64,000 bases of DNA from Actinomadura oligospora ATCC 43269 (GTDB lineage: Bacteria > Actinomycetota > Actinomycetes > Streptosporangiales > Streptosporangiaceae). Positions 51,284 to 60,816 of this stretch are shown here, piece by piece. The stretch is taken from assembly GCF_000518265.1 (NCBI RefSeq), contig NZ_KI912410.1:724774-788773 (forward strand), written 5' to 3'. The translations under genes were made by a program, and so were the position numbers. Numbering within the stretch: position 1 is the stretch's first letter; every line of letters begins with the position of its first letter. The notes under the pieces are model-generated. The model saw only the letters and a list, made by a program, of their open reading frames with translations, was not told the origin of the DNA and did not search any database.

Positions 51284-52747
51284 ATGACTCAGCTGACCAC
51301 CCTGGACGCGACCTTCCTCCACGCCGAGACCGGCGGCACGCACGCGCACATCGCGGGTCTCGGGATCCTCGACCCGGGCGCGCTGCCCGGCGGCAGGGTC
51401 ACGGTGGCCGCCGCCGTGGAGCTGATCCGCGACCGCGCGCACCTGGCCGCCAGGCCGCTGCGGCAACGGCTGGCCGGGGTTCCCTTCGGGCTCGACCTGC
51501 CCTACTGGGAGGACGACCCGGAGTTCGATCCCGGACGGCACGTGTCGGAGGTGACGCTCCCCGCCCCCGGAACCGACGAGCAGCTCGCCGAGGCGGTCGC
51601 CGCGCTGCACGCGCGCCCGCTCGACCGGAGCCGTCCGCTGTGGGAGCTGGTGCTCGTCCAGGGCCTGGCGGGCGGACGGGCCGCGGTGTACATCAAGGCG
51701 CACCACGCCGCCGTCGACGGCGTGCTGGCCGCCGAGACGCTCGCCGCGCTGCTCGACCTGTCGCCCGAGCCGCGCGAGCTGCCCGCCGCCGACGCCGCGC
51801 CGCTGCGCGCCCCGAGCCCGTTCTCACGGGTCGGCACGGGCCTGCTGAGGACCGCGGTGCACCCGTTCCGCGCCGCGCTGTCGGTGGCGCGCACGGCCCC
51901 GCACCTGGACGAGGTGCCGGGCGTGGCGGCGCTGCCCGGCGTCGCCCGCGTCACGCACGCCGTGCAGGGCGCGCTCGGCCGCGAGCAGGCGCCCGGCGCG
52001 CCACGGGTCAGCGCTCCGCCGACGCCGTTCAACGGGCCGGTCGGGCCGCACCGCGCGGTCGCGTTCGGCGACCTGCCGCTGGCGGAGATCAAGCGGGTCC
52101 GGGCGGCGCTCGGCGGCAGCGTGAACGACGTGGTGATGGCGGTCTGCGCGTCCGCGCTGCGGACCTGGCTGGACAAGCGCGGCGCGCTCCCGGACGGCCC
52201 GCTCGTCGCCGGGGTCCCGGTGTCGCTGCGCCGCGACGACGCCGGGCGCGCGGACGGCGGGCAGAACGACGGCCAGAACCAGGTGTCGCTGATGTCCGCG
52301 CCGCTCGCCGTGCACATCGCGGACCCGGCCGAGCGGTACGCGGCCGTCCGGGACGACATGGAGCGGGCCAAGCGGAGGTTCGTCGGATCGTCCGGGGCGT
52401 GGGTGCGGGACCTGACCGGGATGGTGCCCGCGCCGCTCGCCGGGCCCGTCGCGCGGCTCGCGCTGAGCGTCCTGCCCGGGCTGCCCGTCCGGCCGCTGAA
52501 CCTGATCGTGTCGAACGTGCCGGGCCCGCAGTTCCCGCTGTACCTGTGCGGCGCGCGGGTGCTCGCGTACTACCCGCTCTCGGTGGTCAGCGGGATCAGC
52601 GGCGGCCTGAACATCACCGTGTTCTCCTACGACGGGACGGTGCACGTGGGCCTTGTGTCCTGCCGCGACCTCGTCCCGAACCCGGGCGAGCTGATCGACC
52701 ACCTCGCCGACGCGATGGCCGAGCTCAGGGCGCTCGCCGAGGGCTGA
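51284..52747 (+). CDS. Wax ester synthase / diacylglycerol acyltransferase
   Basis: A 487-aa protein. Active-site motif HHAAVDG (H140-H141-x-x-x-D145-G146). Second conserved block SVNDVVMAVCASALRTWL, and the C-terminal NLIVSNVPGPQFPLYLCGAR motif. It makes triacylglycerol or wax esters from acyl-CoA for storage. ATG 51284 was set by homology (MTQLTTLDATFLHAE). The 286-base upstream region is AT-richer around 51040-51170 and presumably holds the promoter. Confidence 0.93.
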   Translation: MTQLTTLDATFLHAETGGTHAHIAGLGILDPGALPGGRVTVAAAVELIRDRAHLAARPLRQRLAGVPFGLDLPYWEDDPEFDPGRHVSEVTLPAPGTDEQLAEAVAALHARPLDRSRPLWELVLVQGLAGGRAAVYIKAHHAAVDGVLAAETLAALLDLSPEPRELPAADAAPLRAPSPFSRVGTGLLRTAVHPFRAALSVARTAPHLDEVPGVAALPGVARVTHAVQGALGREQAPGAPRVSAPPTPFNGPVGPHRAVAFGDLPLAEIKRVRAALGGSVNDVVMAVCASALRTWLDKRGALPDGPLVAGVPVSLRRDDAGRADGGQNDGQNQVSLMSAPLAVHIADPAERYAAVRDDMERAKRRFVGSSGAWVRDLTGMVPAPLAGPVARLALSVLPGLPVRPLNLIVSNVPGPQFPLYLCGARVLAYYPLSVVSGISGGLNITVFSYDGTVHVGLVSCRDLVPNPGELIDHLADAMAELRALAEG

Positions 52748-52750
52748 GGC

Positions 52751-53746
52751 TCAGCGCGCCCGGATGCCGAGGGCCCGCCGGTGCCGCCATGCCAGCCGCA
52801 GCGCGGCGGCTCCGGCGGGCTGCATCGGCTCGGGCACGGTCCCGTCGAGGTCCGTGAGCCGGACGTGTCCCTCCGCGTTCTCCCGGACGAGGCGTCCGCC
52901 GCCGAACAGGGCGTCGAACGCCTCGTCCTCGAAGACGACCACGGTCAGCAGGTCGACGGCGAGCGTCAGCGGGTCGGCGCCGAGACCGAGGTAGTACGCG
53001 CGCAGGGAACCGTCGTCGAGGGCGCTGGTCATCCGCTGGTGGAACGGCCAGGCCTCCTGGTCGAAGTCGTCCTCGTACTCCTCGGACGCGCCGAGCAGCT
53101 CCTCCGAGTACTCGCGGACCATCGTGAACCACGGGTCCAGCTCGGCGGCGCGTCCGGTCAGCGGCTGGAACACGCCGACCGGCATCACGTGGCGCAGCCC
53201 GCCCGCGTGCGCGACCTTCGCCGGATCGCGCCAGTGCAGGACGTACCGTCCGGACGTCGTGACGGTCAGCGTCGTGATCGCGATCAGCGCCGGACGCCGC
53301 GTCAGGTCGGTCGGGTCGCCGATCGCCGTCCGCACCGGAAGCCCGGGGACGGCGGCGGCGAGCTCGTGCGCGGCGGCCTCGCCCACATTGACCGCGTCGA
53401 AGTAGTGGGCGGGCCCGAAGGTCAAAGTCAGGTCGTCCACGGCGAGGAGGCGGTAGGACGACCTGTCCTCGAACACGCGCGGGCGCGCGAGGACGGCCAT
53501 GGCGTCCGCGTAACTGTTGAAGCCCTCCGGCAGACCCGCAGTGGGCGCTGTAACAGCGGGAGGCTTAGGGAGAGGCTCCCAGCGCGTGTGGACGTCCGCC
53601 AGAGGCACCGGCGCGTCCGGAACCCACCCAGGACGCGTCAGGAGGGTCGTGTCCGCGACGCGCGGCACGTCCGGGTACAGCTCCGCCGCCGCGAGCCCGA
53701 AGCCGTGCCGGTCGTCGTTCAGGCGCTCCCGCGTCCGCTCCCACAT
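52751..53746 (-). CDS. Hypothetical protein
   Basis: A 331-aa protein beginning MWERTRERLNDDRHGFGLAA. It includes FGPAHYFDAVNVGEAAAHEL, ALIAITTLTVTTSGRYVLHW and a Tyr/Glu-rich segment (VREYSEELLGASEEYEDDFD), which recalls Nudix-like helices without a full Nudix box. It sits directly downstream of the decayed receptor kinase on the same strand and may have been co-transcribed. Convergent with the WS/DGAT gene (3-bp gap). Confidence 0.65.
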   Translation of the reverse strand: MWERTRERLNDDRHGFGLAAAELYPDVPRVADTTLLTRPGWVPDAPVPLADVHTRWEPLPKPPAVTAPTAGLPEGFNSYADAMAVLARPRVFEDRSSYRLLAVDDLTLTFGPAHYFDAVNVGEAAAHELAAAVPGLPVRTAIGDPTDLTRRPALIAITTLTVTTSGRYVLHWRDPAKVAHAGGLRHVMPVGVFQPLTGRAAELDPWFTMVREYSEELLGASEEYEDDFDQEAWPFHQRMTSALDDGSLRAYYLGLGADPLTLAVDLLTVVVFEDEAFDALFGGGRLVRENAEGHVRLTDLDGTVPEPMQPAGAAALRLAWRHRRALGIRAR

Positions 53747-53751
53747 GCCCC

Positions 53752-54980
53752 TCACGGTACATACGTGAGCTTCAGCAACAGGCTTCCGCCGTTGTCGACC
53801 AGGCAGTGGTCCTGGTCGTGGATGCGGAGCTGGAACTCGCCCGGGTCCGGCGCGGTGACCGAGTCGCGCGTCCCGACCACGAACCGGCTCCCGCCGCCGA
53901 CCCGGCCGATCAGGACGCCGTAGCGCAGGTTCGGGTCGAGCTTGCAGGCCTGGTAGATCCGCGCGTCGGTGGCGGAGTCGTAGCCCTGCGGCCCGACCTC
54001 GGGGAAGTAGCGGTGGTCGACGGTCCAGCCGCCGCCCACGAAGTCGATCCCGATCCGCTGCCCCGCCTTCACGTTCAGGCCGGTGCTCTGCCAGCCGCTC
54101 GTGGCGTCCACGCGCACCGAGACCGTCTCCGTCCGGCGCGTGGGCGAGGGGCTCGCGCTCGGCGGGGCCGCCGCCGTGTGCGTCGCGGGTGGGCTGGACG
54201 GTTCCGGCGCGTCGGACGTCGGCGGCGCGGACGACGACGGCGTCGACGGCGGCGAGGACGGCGGTGCGCTGCTCGACGGCGGGACGCTGATCGTGCCGCT
54301 CAGCGCCGCGCGCGGCTGGGCGGCGGCATGGTGCCGGTCGAACGGGTGCGTGAACAGGACGGCCGCGGCCGTCCCGGCGGCCACCGCGGCCACGGTCGCG
54401 ATCACCGGCGCGACGACGGCCGCCCGGCGTCGGCTCGGCGGCTCGGCGCCCGTCTCCAGCAGCCGCGCGGCCTCCCCGGCGGACGGACGGCGCTCTGGAT
54501 CCTGGTGCAGCACCGCCCGCCCGTCCCCGCGCAGCAGCACGTTCGCGGGTTTGACGTCCCGGTGCAGCACCCCGGTCGCGTGCACGGCGGCGAGCGCGTG
54601 CGCCAGCTGCGCGCCGAGCGCCGCCACCTCGCCCGGCGGGAGGGGGCCGCGCGCCGTCAGGACGTCCGCGAGCGACGGCGCGGGCACCAGCTCCATGACG
54701 ATCCACAGCCCGCCCCCGTCGTCCACGACGTCGTGCACCCGGACCACGCCCGGATGATCGATGCGCGCGACCGCCCGCGCCTCCCGGCGCAGCCGCAGCT
54801 CCTCGCCGCCGCCCGCCGGAACGGTCAGCTCCTTGACCGCCACCTCACGGTGCAGGACGGCGTCGTCCGCCCGCCACACCGTGCCCATGCCGCCGCTGCC
54901 GATCCGCTCCCGCAGCCGGTAGCGGCCCGCGACCGTCCGCCCGGCGCGCCCCCGTGATCCCGCGCACCGCCCAAACGCAC
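53752..54980 (-). pseudogene. Decayed Ser/Thr receptor kinase with extracellular lectin-like domain
   Basis: The intact frame runs 54888-53752. The N-terminal P-loop strand (AGRYRLRERIGSGG) lies upstream in the same frame but has no start codon. A GTG at 54980 with GGAGGAGG fits only if one base is restored in the C5 run 54949-54953. The kinase keeps VAVKEL, HRDVKPANVLL and the helix-I end (DPERRPSAGEAARLL). It lacks the DFG motif, activation loop and about 100 residues between. A membrane segment (VVAPVIATVAAVAAGTAAAV), a Ser/Pro linker and a C-terminal domain like PA-I galactophilic lectins (SGWQSTGLNVKAGQRIGIDF) remain. Kinase activity is not expected. Confidence 0.75.
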
Positions 54981-55070
54981 CGCCTCCTCCGTACGGCTGG
55001 CCGTGCGCCGAATATCGACCGAGACGGGCGAGCCGTCAACAGCCTTCGGGGGCGGGATCCCCGGCGGCCC

Positions 55071-55871
55071 TCAGGTGAGGTTCTTGTGGAGGGCGGCGAG
55101 AGTGGCGTCGTCCAGGCCCATGCCGTCGCGGAGGAAGTCCTCGAACGAGCCGAACAGGGCGTCCGCCTCGTTGAAGGCGGCCTCCAGGTAGGCGGGCTGC
55201 TGCTCCAGCAGCGGGCGCAGCAGTTCCGGCTCGGCCATCTGGCGCGTCTCGCCGATCACCTCGAGGATCTTCCGGGTGGTGTGCCGCAGGTGGTGGTTGG
55301 ACCGCAGGAAGTCGTCCATGATCGTGGCACGGTCCACGCCGACCGCGGCCAGCAGGACGGCGGCCAGCCAGCCGGTGCGGTCCTTGCCCGCCGTGCAGTG
55401 GAACAGCAGCGGCACCGACCCGGCGTCCGCGACGAGCCGGACCGCGTCCGCGAACCGGCCGCGCTCGGCCTCGTCCCGGACGAACGTCCGGTTGATGTCG
55501 ATCATGAGGCCCTCGAGGCGGCCGTCCCCGAACGCCTCGCGCTGCCGGTCGGCGTCGCCGCTGCCGATCACGTCGTAGAACACGCCGAGGTTGCCGCCAC
55601 CGACCGGCAGGTGGACGGTCAGAACGCCGTCCGGGAGCCGGTCGCGGCCGTTGGTGTCCACCTCCATCGGGGTCCGGAAGTCGATGACCGTCCGGACCCC
55701 GAACTCCTCCAGCCGGCGCACGTCGGCGTCGCTCAGCCGGGTCAGCGCGTCCGCGCGCAGGACCCGGCCGGACGCCGTCGCGCCGCCCCCGGGCAGGGCG
55801 TTCCCACCCAGGTCGCGCACGTTGTCCGCGCCGTCGAACGGGAGGTGGCCGGGGGAGTCCTCGAGCAGCAT
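55071..55871 (-). CDS. Tyrosine/dual-specificity protein phosphatase (PtpB-like)
   Basis: A 266-aa protein. P-loop HCTAGKDRTG with nucleophile C159 and R165. N-terminal NVRDLGG and GRVLRADALTRLSDADV motifs typical of the MptpB family. The general acid is likely in the DFRTPMEVD or following region. A soluble or secreted phosphatase; some relatives also act on phosphoinositides. It lies near the kinase remnant, which might have been its partner. Confidence 0.9.
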   Translation of the reverse strand: MLLEDSPGHLPFDGADNVRDLGGNALPGGGATASGRVLRADALTRLSDADVRRLEEFGVRTVIDFRTPMEVDTNGRDRLPDGVLTVHLPVGGGNLGVFYDVIGSGDADRQREAFGDGRLEGLMIDINRTFVRDEAERGRFADAVRLVADAGSVPLLFHCTAGKDRTGWLAAVLLAAVGVDRATIMDDFLRSNHHLRHTTRKILEVIGETRQMAEPELLRPLLEQQPAYLEAAFNEADALFGSFEDFLRDGMGLDDATLAALHKNLT

Positions 55872-55914
55872 GACCCCATCGTCCCGGACGTCGGGCGAAT
55901 CGGGCGAACCGGGG

Positions 55915-56784
55915 TCAGCCGGCCCGCAGTTCGAGCGTGCAGCACTTCGGGCCGCCGCCCGCCTTCCGCAGCTCGGTCAGGTCCACCGGGACCGGCTCGA
56001 AGCCGTGCTCGGCGAGCGTCCTGATCAGCCCGGTGGCCTCCGCGTTCACCACCACGTTCCGGCCGTCGCTCACCGCGTTCAGGCCGAGCACCGCCGCGTC
56101 CTCCTCCGTCGCGATCACCGCGTCGGGGAACAGCCGCTCCAGCACCGCGCGGCTGCCGGGGGAGAACGCGCCCGGGTAGTACGCGACGTTCTCGCCGTCC
56201 AGCGGGAACAGCGCCGTGTCCAGGTGGTAGAACCGCGGGTCCACCAGCCGCAGCGTCACCACCGGGCGGCCCAGGAACTCCTGCGCCTCCTGGTGAGCCG
56301 CGAGGTCCGTCCGGAACCCGGTCCCGGCGAGGATCAGCCGGTCCAGCGTGAGGAAGTCGCCCTCGCCCTCGTTGGTGTGCTCGGGGTCACGCACGTCCGC
56401 GAACCCGTTCGCGCGCAGCCAGGCGCTGTACGCCGGGCCCTCGGCGGCCCGCTCCTCGAAGGTGAACCGCGCCCCGTAGGCCCGTCCGCCCACCACGAGC
56501 GCGCCGTTGGCCGCGAACACCATGTCCGGCATTCCCGGCAGCGGGTCGATCAGGCTCACCTCGTGCCCGAGCGCCAGGTAGGCCGAGCGCAGCATCTCCC
56601 ACTGCGTCACGGCCAGCTCCGCGCTCGCCCCCGCCGACGGGTCCATCCACGGGTTGATCGCATAGGTGACCGCGAAGTGCTCCGGACGGCACATCAGGTA
56701 GTGCCGCCGGTGCGCCGTCCGCTCCGGGATCGCCGGTGCGGCGGACGGCTGCTGTGTCGGCTCCATCGCCGGGGTGACGGTCAT
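55915..56784 (-). CDS. Dimethylarginine dimethylaminohydrolase (DDAH) family protein
   Basis: A 289-aa guanidino-modifying enzyme. Seen: MCRPEHFAVTYAINPWMD, PDMVFAANGALVVGG, EGEGDFLTLDRLILAGTGFR, FYHLDTALFPL (catalytic His) and the C-terminal nucleophile in GGGPKCCTLELR. It hydrolyses methylarginines or acts on related arginine compounds. ATG 56784; ATG 56766 is an alternative. Monocistronic in appearance. Confidence 0.88.
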   Translation of the reverse strand: MTVTPAMEPTQQPSAAPAIPERTAHRRHYLMCRPEHFAVTYAINPWMDPSAGASAELAVTQWEMLRSAYLALGHEVSLIDPLPGMPDMVFAANGALVVGGRAYGARFTFEERAAEGPAYSAWLRANGFADVRDPEHTNEGEGDFLTLDRLILAGTGFRTDLAAHQEAQEFLGRPVVTLRLVDPRFYHLDTALFPLDGENVAYYPGAFSPGSRAVLERLFPDAVIATEEDAAVLGLNAVSDGRNVVVNAEATGLIRTLAEHGFEPVPVDLTELRKAGGGPKCCTLELRAG

Positions 56785-57114
56785 GACGCGCGCTCCTGCT
56801 CAGTCCACGGGCCATCAGATGACCGAAAGCCTAGGAACGCCGCGCCCCGCACCCAACCCCACGAAATTGCGCTGACCAGGAGTTTCGTTGCGTCTATCCC
56901 CCTCCCCCCGGCGATTCGTTGCGCCCACCCCACCAAGCCCGGCACTACGGGCGCAGAGCGCCCTTCGCGCCGTGCGCGCGCGACCATCGTCCGCGCGCGT
57001 GAGATGTCCCCCCGCGGGGGTGAGGGGCCGTCGTCCGGAGGGGGCCGGGGACGCACGCGGCCGTCCCCGCGGGGCGGGGACGGCCGGTGTGAGCGCCGTG
57101 GTGGGGCCTGGTCG
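56785..57114. other. Gene-free stretch between ddaH-like and lpd genes
   Basis: Contains the lpd terminator near its right end and, presumably, the promoter of the DDAH-family gene. Otherwise GC-rich and structureless except for CCCCGCGGGG-type palindromes near 57010. No gene supported. Confidence 0.45.
57058..57086 (-). terminator. Terminator of the lpd gene
   Basis: A 13-bp perfect stem (CGGCCGTCCCCGC at 57058-57070 with 57074-57086) with a GGG loop lies 28 bases beyond the lpd stop. Confidence 0.75.
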
Positions 57115-58518
57115 CTAGAGGTTGATCATGTGGCCGGCGAGGCCGTGGACGGCCTCCTTGACGGCCTCGCTCAGCGTGGGGTGGGCGTGGATGTTGCGGG
57201 CGACCTCGTGGACGGTGAGGTCCCACTGCTGGGCCAGGGTCAGCTCGGGCAGGAGCTCGGTGACCTCGGGGCCGATCAGGTGGCCGCCGAGCAGCTCGCC
57301 GTACTTGGCGTCCGAGACGAGCTTGACGAAGCCGTCGCCCTCGCCCATGCCGAGCGCCTTGCCGTTGGCGCTGTAGGGGAACTTGGCGACCTTCACGTCG
57401 TAGCCGAGGTCGCGGGCCTGCTGCTCGGTGTAGCCGAAGGAGGCGACCTGCGGCTGGCAGTAGGTGGCGCGCGGGACCATGGCGAAGTCGATCTCCATGG
57501 TCTCGGCGTTCGCGATGGTCTCGGCGGCGACGATGCCCATGGCCTCGGCGGCGTGCGCGAGCATCAGCTTGGCGGTGACGTCGCCGATCGCGTAGATGTG
57601 CCCGGCGGACGTGCGGCAGCGGCCGTCCACGTCGATCGCGCCGCGGTCGGTGACCTTGACGCCGGCCTTGTCGAGGCCGTAGCCCTCGACGTTCGGGGCG
57701 AAGCCGATGGCCTGCAGGACCTTGTCGGTCTCCAGGACCTTCTGGACGCCGTCCTTGCCGGTGATCGTGACCTTGACCTTCGCGCCGGAGTCGTCGATCG
57801 CGTCGACCCGGGTGGAGGTGAGGACCTCGATGCCGAGCTTCTTGTAGCGGCGGTTGAGCTCCTTGGAGACGTCGGCGTCCTCGTTCGGGACCATCCGGTC
57901 GAGGAACTCGACGATCGTGACCTTCACGCCGTAGTTGTGCAGCACGTAGGCGAACTCGACGCCGATGGCGCCCGCGCCCGCGATCACGATGCTCTCGGGC
58001 AGCTCGGACGAGAGGATCTGCTCCTCGTAGGTCACCACGCGCTCGGAGAGCCTGGTGCCCGGCAGCAGGCGGGTGTGCGCGCCCGCCGCGATGATGCAGT
58101 TGTCGAAGGTGACCGTCTCGGACGAGCCGTCCTTCCCGGCGACCTGAAGGGTGTTCGGGTCGGAGAACGAGCCACGGCCCTCGTAGGTCGTGATCTTGTT
58201 CTTCTTCATCAGGAACTGGACGCCCTTGACGAGCTTCTCCGAGACCTGACGGCTGCGCTTGTGGGCCACCCCGTAGTCGAACGACACCGGGCCCTCGACC
58301 TTGATCCCGTACTTGTCCTGCTCGGTGGTGAAGATGTGGGCCAGCTCGGCGTTGCGGAGCAGCGCCTTGGAGGGGATGCAGCCGATGTTGAGGCATACGC
58401 CGCCCCAGAACCGCTCCTCGATGATGGCCGTCTTCAGGCCGAGCTGGGCCGCGCGGATCGCGGCGACATAGCCACCCGGGCCGGAACCCAGGACCACGAC
58501 GTCAAAGTGTTCGCTCAT
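57115..58518 (-). CDS. lpdA: Dihydrolipoamide dehydrogenase
   Basis: A 467-aa flavoprotein disulfide reductase. FAD site [17 protein letters not shown], redox-active disulfide [13 protein letters not shown] (C42, C47), NAD site [18 protein letters not shown], and the C-terminal HAHPTLSEA with the catalytic His-Glu pair. E3 of the 2-oxoacid dehydrogenase complexes or of lipoamide recycling. Standard length. ATG 58518. Confidence 0.96.
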   Translation of the reverse strand: MSEHFDVVVLGSGPGGYVAAIRAAQLGLKTAIIEERFWGGVCLNIGCIPSKALLRNAELAHIFTTEQDKYGIKVEGPVSFDYGVAHKRSRQVSEKLVKGVQFLMKKNKITTYEGRGSFSDPNTLQVAGKDGSSETVTFDNCIIAAGAHTRLLPGTRLSERVVTYEEQILSSELPESIVIAGAGAIGVEFAYVLHNYGVKVTIVEFLDRMVPNEDADVSKELNRRYKKLGIEVLTSTRVDAIDDSGAKVKVTITGKDGVQKVLETDKVLQAIGFAPNVEGYGLDKAGVKVTDRGAIDVDGRCRTSAGHIYAIGDVTAKLMLAHAAEAMGIVAAETIANAETMEIDFAMVPRATYCQPQVASFGYTEQQARDLGYDVKVAKFPYSANGKALGMGEGDGFVKLVSDAKYGELLGGHLIGPEVTELLPELTLAQQWDLTVHEVARNIHAHPTLSEAVKEAVHGLAGHMINL

Positions 58519-58673
58519 TCCTCCGACGATATTGCGCGCGGAGCAGTGCTCGCATCTTATGCGCCATCCCCGGAGAGGCGTTCGTCACACTGTGTCAGGG
58601 TCGGGCCTGGTTGCGGGACGGTAACGTTCAAGGGACGCCCGTCCCCGTCACGGCTCAGGAGGAGTAGTCCAAG

Positions 58674-59093
58674 GTGCGGATCCCCAAGCCTGTCAACGCG
58701 GCCCTCGACTGGGCGGAGCAGCACTTCGGCGCGCTCGCGGCGGTGGTGGCTCTCGTGCTGGCGGCCGCGGCGGCGCTCGCGCTGCCGCGCCTGGTGGGCC
58801 TGCCCCTGGCGGGCTTCGTCCTCGGCACGGCGATCGGCGGATTCGTCGTCTACGCGCGCATGTCCAGGCGGCTAGCCCGGGCGCGCAGGGACAACGACGA
58901 CCTGCTTCGGGAGAACGGCGCGCTGCGGCACCGCAACACGATCCTGTCGAGCGGCGTGATCACCCGCGAGTCGCAGACGACCCAGGCGCTCCTGATGATC
59001 CCGGAGGACGAGGACGAGACCGGGGGGTCGTCGAACGGCGGACGCGACCCGCAGCGCACCGTCCAGCTCCCCGAACTTCCTGACGAGTTGTAA
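58674..59093 (+). CDS. Small membrane protein with coiled coil
   Basis: A 139-aa protein. GTG 58674 has AGGAGGAG upstream. Two adjacent hydrophobic segments (AAVVALVLAAAAALALPRLV, GLPLAGFVLGTAIGGFVVYA), then a basic coiled-coil stretch (RRLARARRDNDDLLRENGAL) and an acidic tail. Function unknown; it precedes the encapsulin operon but has its own terminator. Confidence 0.75.
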   Translation: MRIPKPVNAALDWAEQHFGALAAVVALVLAAAAALALPRLVGLPLAGFVLGTAIGGFVVYARMSRRLARARRDNDDLLRENGALRHRNTILSSGVITRESQTTQALLMIPEDEDETGGSSNGGRDPQRTVQLPELPDEL

Positions 59094-59112
59094 GGCCCTT
59101 CCCCGTCCGGCG

Positions 59113-59147
59113 CGACCCGGCGATCACCGAGCGTGATCGCCGGGTCG
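59113..59147 (+). terminator. Strong hairpin separating the membrane-protein gene from the encapsulin operon
   Basis: A 15-bp perfect stem (CGACCCGGCGATCAC at 59113-59127 with 59133-59147) with a 5-nt loop lies 20 bases after the stop at 59093. Confidence 0.8.
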
Positions 59148-59239
59148 CCGTCGTTGATCGACTTCGTCCACCGGCGGCGGGACGGCGGCGGGTGGGCGGT
59201 TCCCGGGGGCCGGTCCCCGCGGCGGCAGGGCAAGGGTCG

Positions 59240-59330
59240 CCTAAGGATTGCGTTTTGTGTTACCCAAGGTGAGGTAATACTTCCGTTGTGTCAGTGTGAT
59301 TACGCTGGGTAATGTCACTGCTGCACGCGG
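59240..59330 (+). promoter_or_regulatory. Palindromic control region of the encapsulin operon
   Basis: This AT-rich island in the 316-bp gap before the shell genes holds two dyads. One is TTACC-N8-GGTAA (59260-59277). The other is a 29-bp palindrome at 59292-59320 with arms CAGTGTGATTAC and GTAATGTCACTG, matching at 10 of 12 pairs across a 5-nt centre. A TAATAC hexamer (59275-59280) may be part of a -10 element. They are likely operators for a dimeric regulator. Confidence 0.6.
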
Positions 59331-59409
59331 TCCATCCCCCCGGCGACGCGTCGGTCAGGAGGACCGCGCGCGATAGCGCGCCATTCGGCGGCCGACAAGT
59401 ACCGGAACG

Positions 59410-60816
59410 GTGGTGTCCAGCGTGACCGAACAGCAGACCGACCAACAGCAGCGGAGTCTGGCGACCGGCGCGGCGCGGAACCTCGCGACCACGACCAAGA
59501 CCGTGCCCCAGATGCAGGGCATCTCCTCGCGCTGGTTGCTCAAGCTGCTCCCGTGGGTGCAGTGCGCGGGCGGCGCGTACCGGGTCAACCGGCGGCTGGC
59601 GTACACCATCGGGGACGGCCGGGTCGAGTTCATCCAGACCGGCGCCGACGTCCAGGTCATCCCCCTCGAGCTCGGCGAGCTGCCGGTGCTGCGGGGCTAC
59701 GAGGACGAGGACGTCCTCGGCGAGCTCGCGGGCCGGTTCGAGCAGCGCGAGTACGAGCCGGGTGACGTGATCGTCACGGCGGGGCAGAACGCCGACACCG
59801 TCGTGCTCGTCGTGCACGGCAAGCTCGAGAAGGTCGGCGAGGGCGAGTACGGCGGCGAGACCGTCCTCGCCACCCTCGCCGACGGGTCCTTCTTCGGCGC
59901 GGACGTCCTGGAGGGCGGGGAGCACGACTGGGAGTTCTCGGTCCGGGCCGTGACCCCCGCGACCGTCCTGACCCTCCCGGTGGCCCGGTTCCGCGAGCTG
60001 ATGGACCGCGCGCAGGGCCTGCGCGAGCACGTCGACTCCTTCCGCGACCGTCCGGAGGCGGCGAAGAGCGCCGACGGCGAGGCCGCGATCGCGCTCGCCG
60101 CCGGACACGAGGGCGAGCCCGTCCTGCCCGGCACGTTCGTCGACTACGAGCCCGAGCCGCGCGAGTACGAGCTGAGCGTCGCGCAGACCGTCCTGCGCGT
60201 GCACACCCGCGTCGCGGACCTGTACAGCCAGCCCATGGACCAGACCGAGCAGCAGCTGCGGCTGACCATCGAGGCGCTGCGCGAGCGGCAGGAGCACGAG
60301 CTGGTCAACAACCGCGACTTCGGGCTGCTGCACAACGCCGACCTGCGGCAGCGCGTGCCCACCCGGTCCGGCCCGCCCACCCCGGACGACATGGACGAGC
60401 TCCTCACCCTCGTGTGGAAGGAGCCCGCGTTCTTCCTCGCGCACCCGCGCACGATCGCCGCGTTCGGCCGCGAGTGCAGCCGGCAGGGCGTCTACCCGGA
60501 CCCGGTCGAGGTCCAGGGCCACCACATCCCGGCGTGGCGCGGGGTGCCGATCTTCCCGTGCAACAAGATCCCGATCAGCAAGACCCGGACCAGCTCGGTC
60601 ATGCTCATGCGGACCGGCGAGTCCGCGCAGGGCGTCGTCGGCCTGCACCGCACCGGCCTCAAGGACGAGGTCCAGCCCGGCGTGGTGGCCCGCTTCATGC
60701 AGATCGACGAGAAGGCCATCATGTCCTACCTGGTCAGCGCCTACTACTCCGCCGCCGTGCTGGTGCCGGACGCGCTCGCCGTGCTGGAGAGCGTGGAGAT
60801 CGGGGTGGCGCAGTGA
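59410..60816 (+). CDS. Family 2B encapsulin shell protein 1 (EshA/SrpI-like)
   Basis: About 468 aa (start among GTG 59410, 59413 or 59422). N-terminal arm [20 protein letters not shown], then the shell start [17 protein letters not shown] cyclic-nucleotide-binding-like domain is inserted at about residues 100-215 ([20 protein letters not shown]). The HK97-type shell then resumes: [71 protein letters not shown]. The nucleotide pocket lacks the usual FGE...PR-A pattern (it reads [20 protein letters not shown]), so canonical cAMP binding is doubtful. It overlaps the next shell gene. Confidence 0.92.
   Translation: MVSSVTEQQTDQQQRSLATGAARNLATTTKTVPQMQGISSRWLLKLLPWVQCAGGAYRVNRRLAYTIGDGRVEFIQTGADVQVIPLELGELPVLRGYEDEDVLGELAGRFEQREYEPGDVIVTAGQNADTVVLVVHGKLEKVGEGEYGGETVLATLADGSFFGADVLEGGEHDWEFSVRAVTPATVLTLPVARFRELMDRAQGLREHVDSFRDRPEAAKSADGEAAIALAAGHEGEPVLPGTFVDYEPEPREYELSVAQTVLRVHTRVADLYSQPMDQTEQQLRLTIEALRERQEHELVNNRDFGLLHNADLRQRVPTRSGPPTPDDMDELLTLVWKEPAFFLAHPRTIAAFGRECSRQGVYPDPVEVQGHHIPAWRGVPIFPCNKIPISKTRTSSVMLMRTGESAQGVVGLHRTGLKDEVQPGVVARFMQIDEKAIMSYLVSAYYSAAVLVPDALAVLESVEIGVAQ

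Noticed and set aside
59292-59320. CRP/cAMP-receptor site upstream of the encapsulin operon
   Set aside because: TGTGA and TCAC half-sites are present but are about 15 bases apart instead of 6, so the palindrome fits another regulator.
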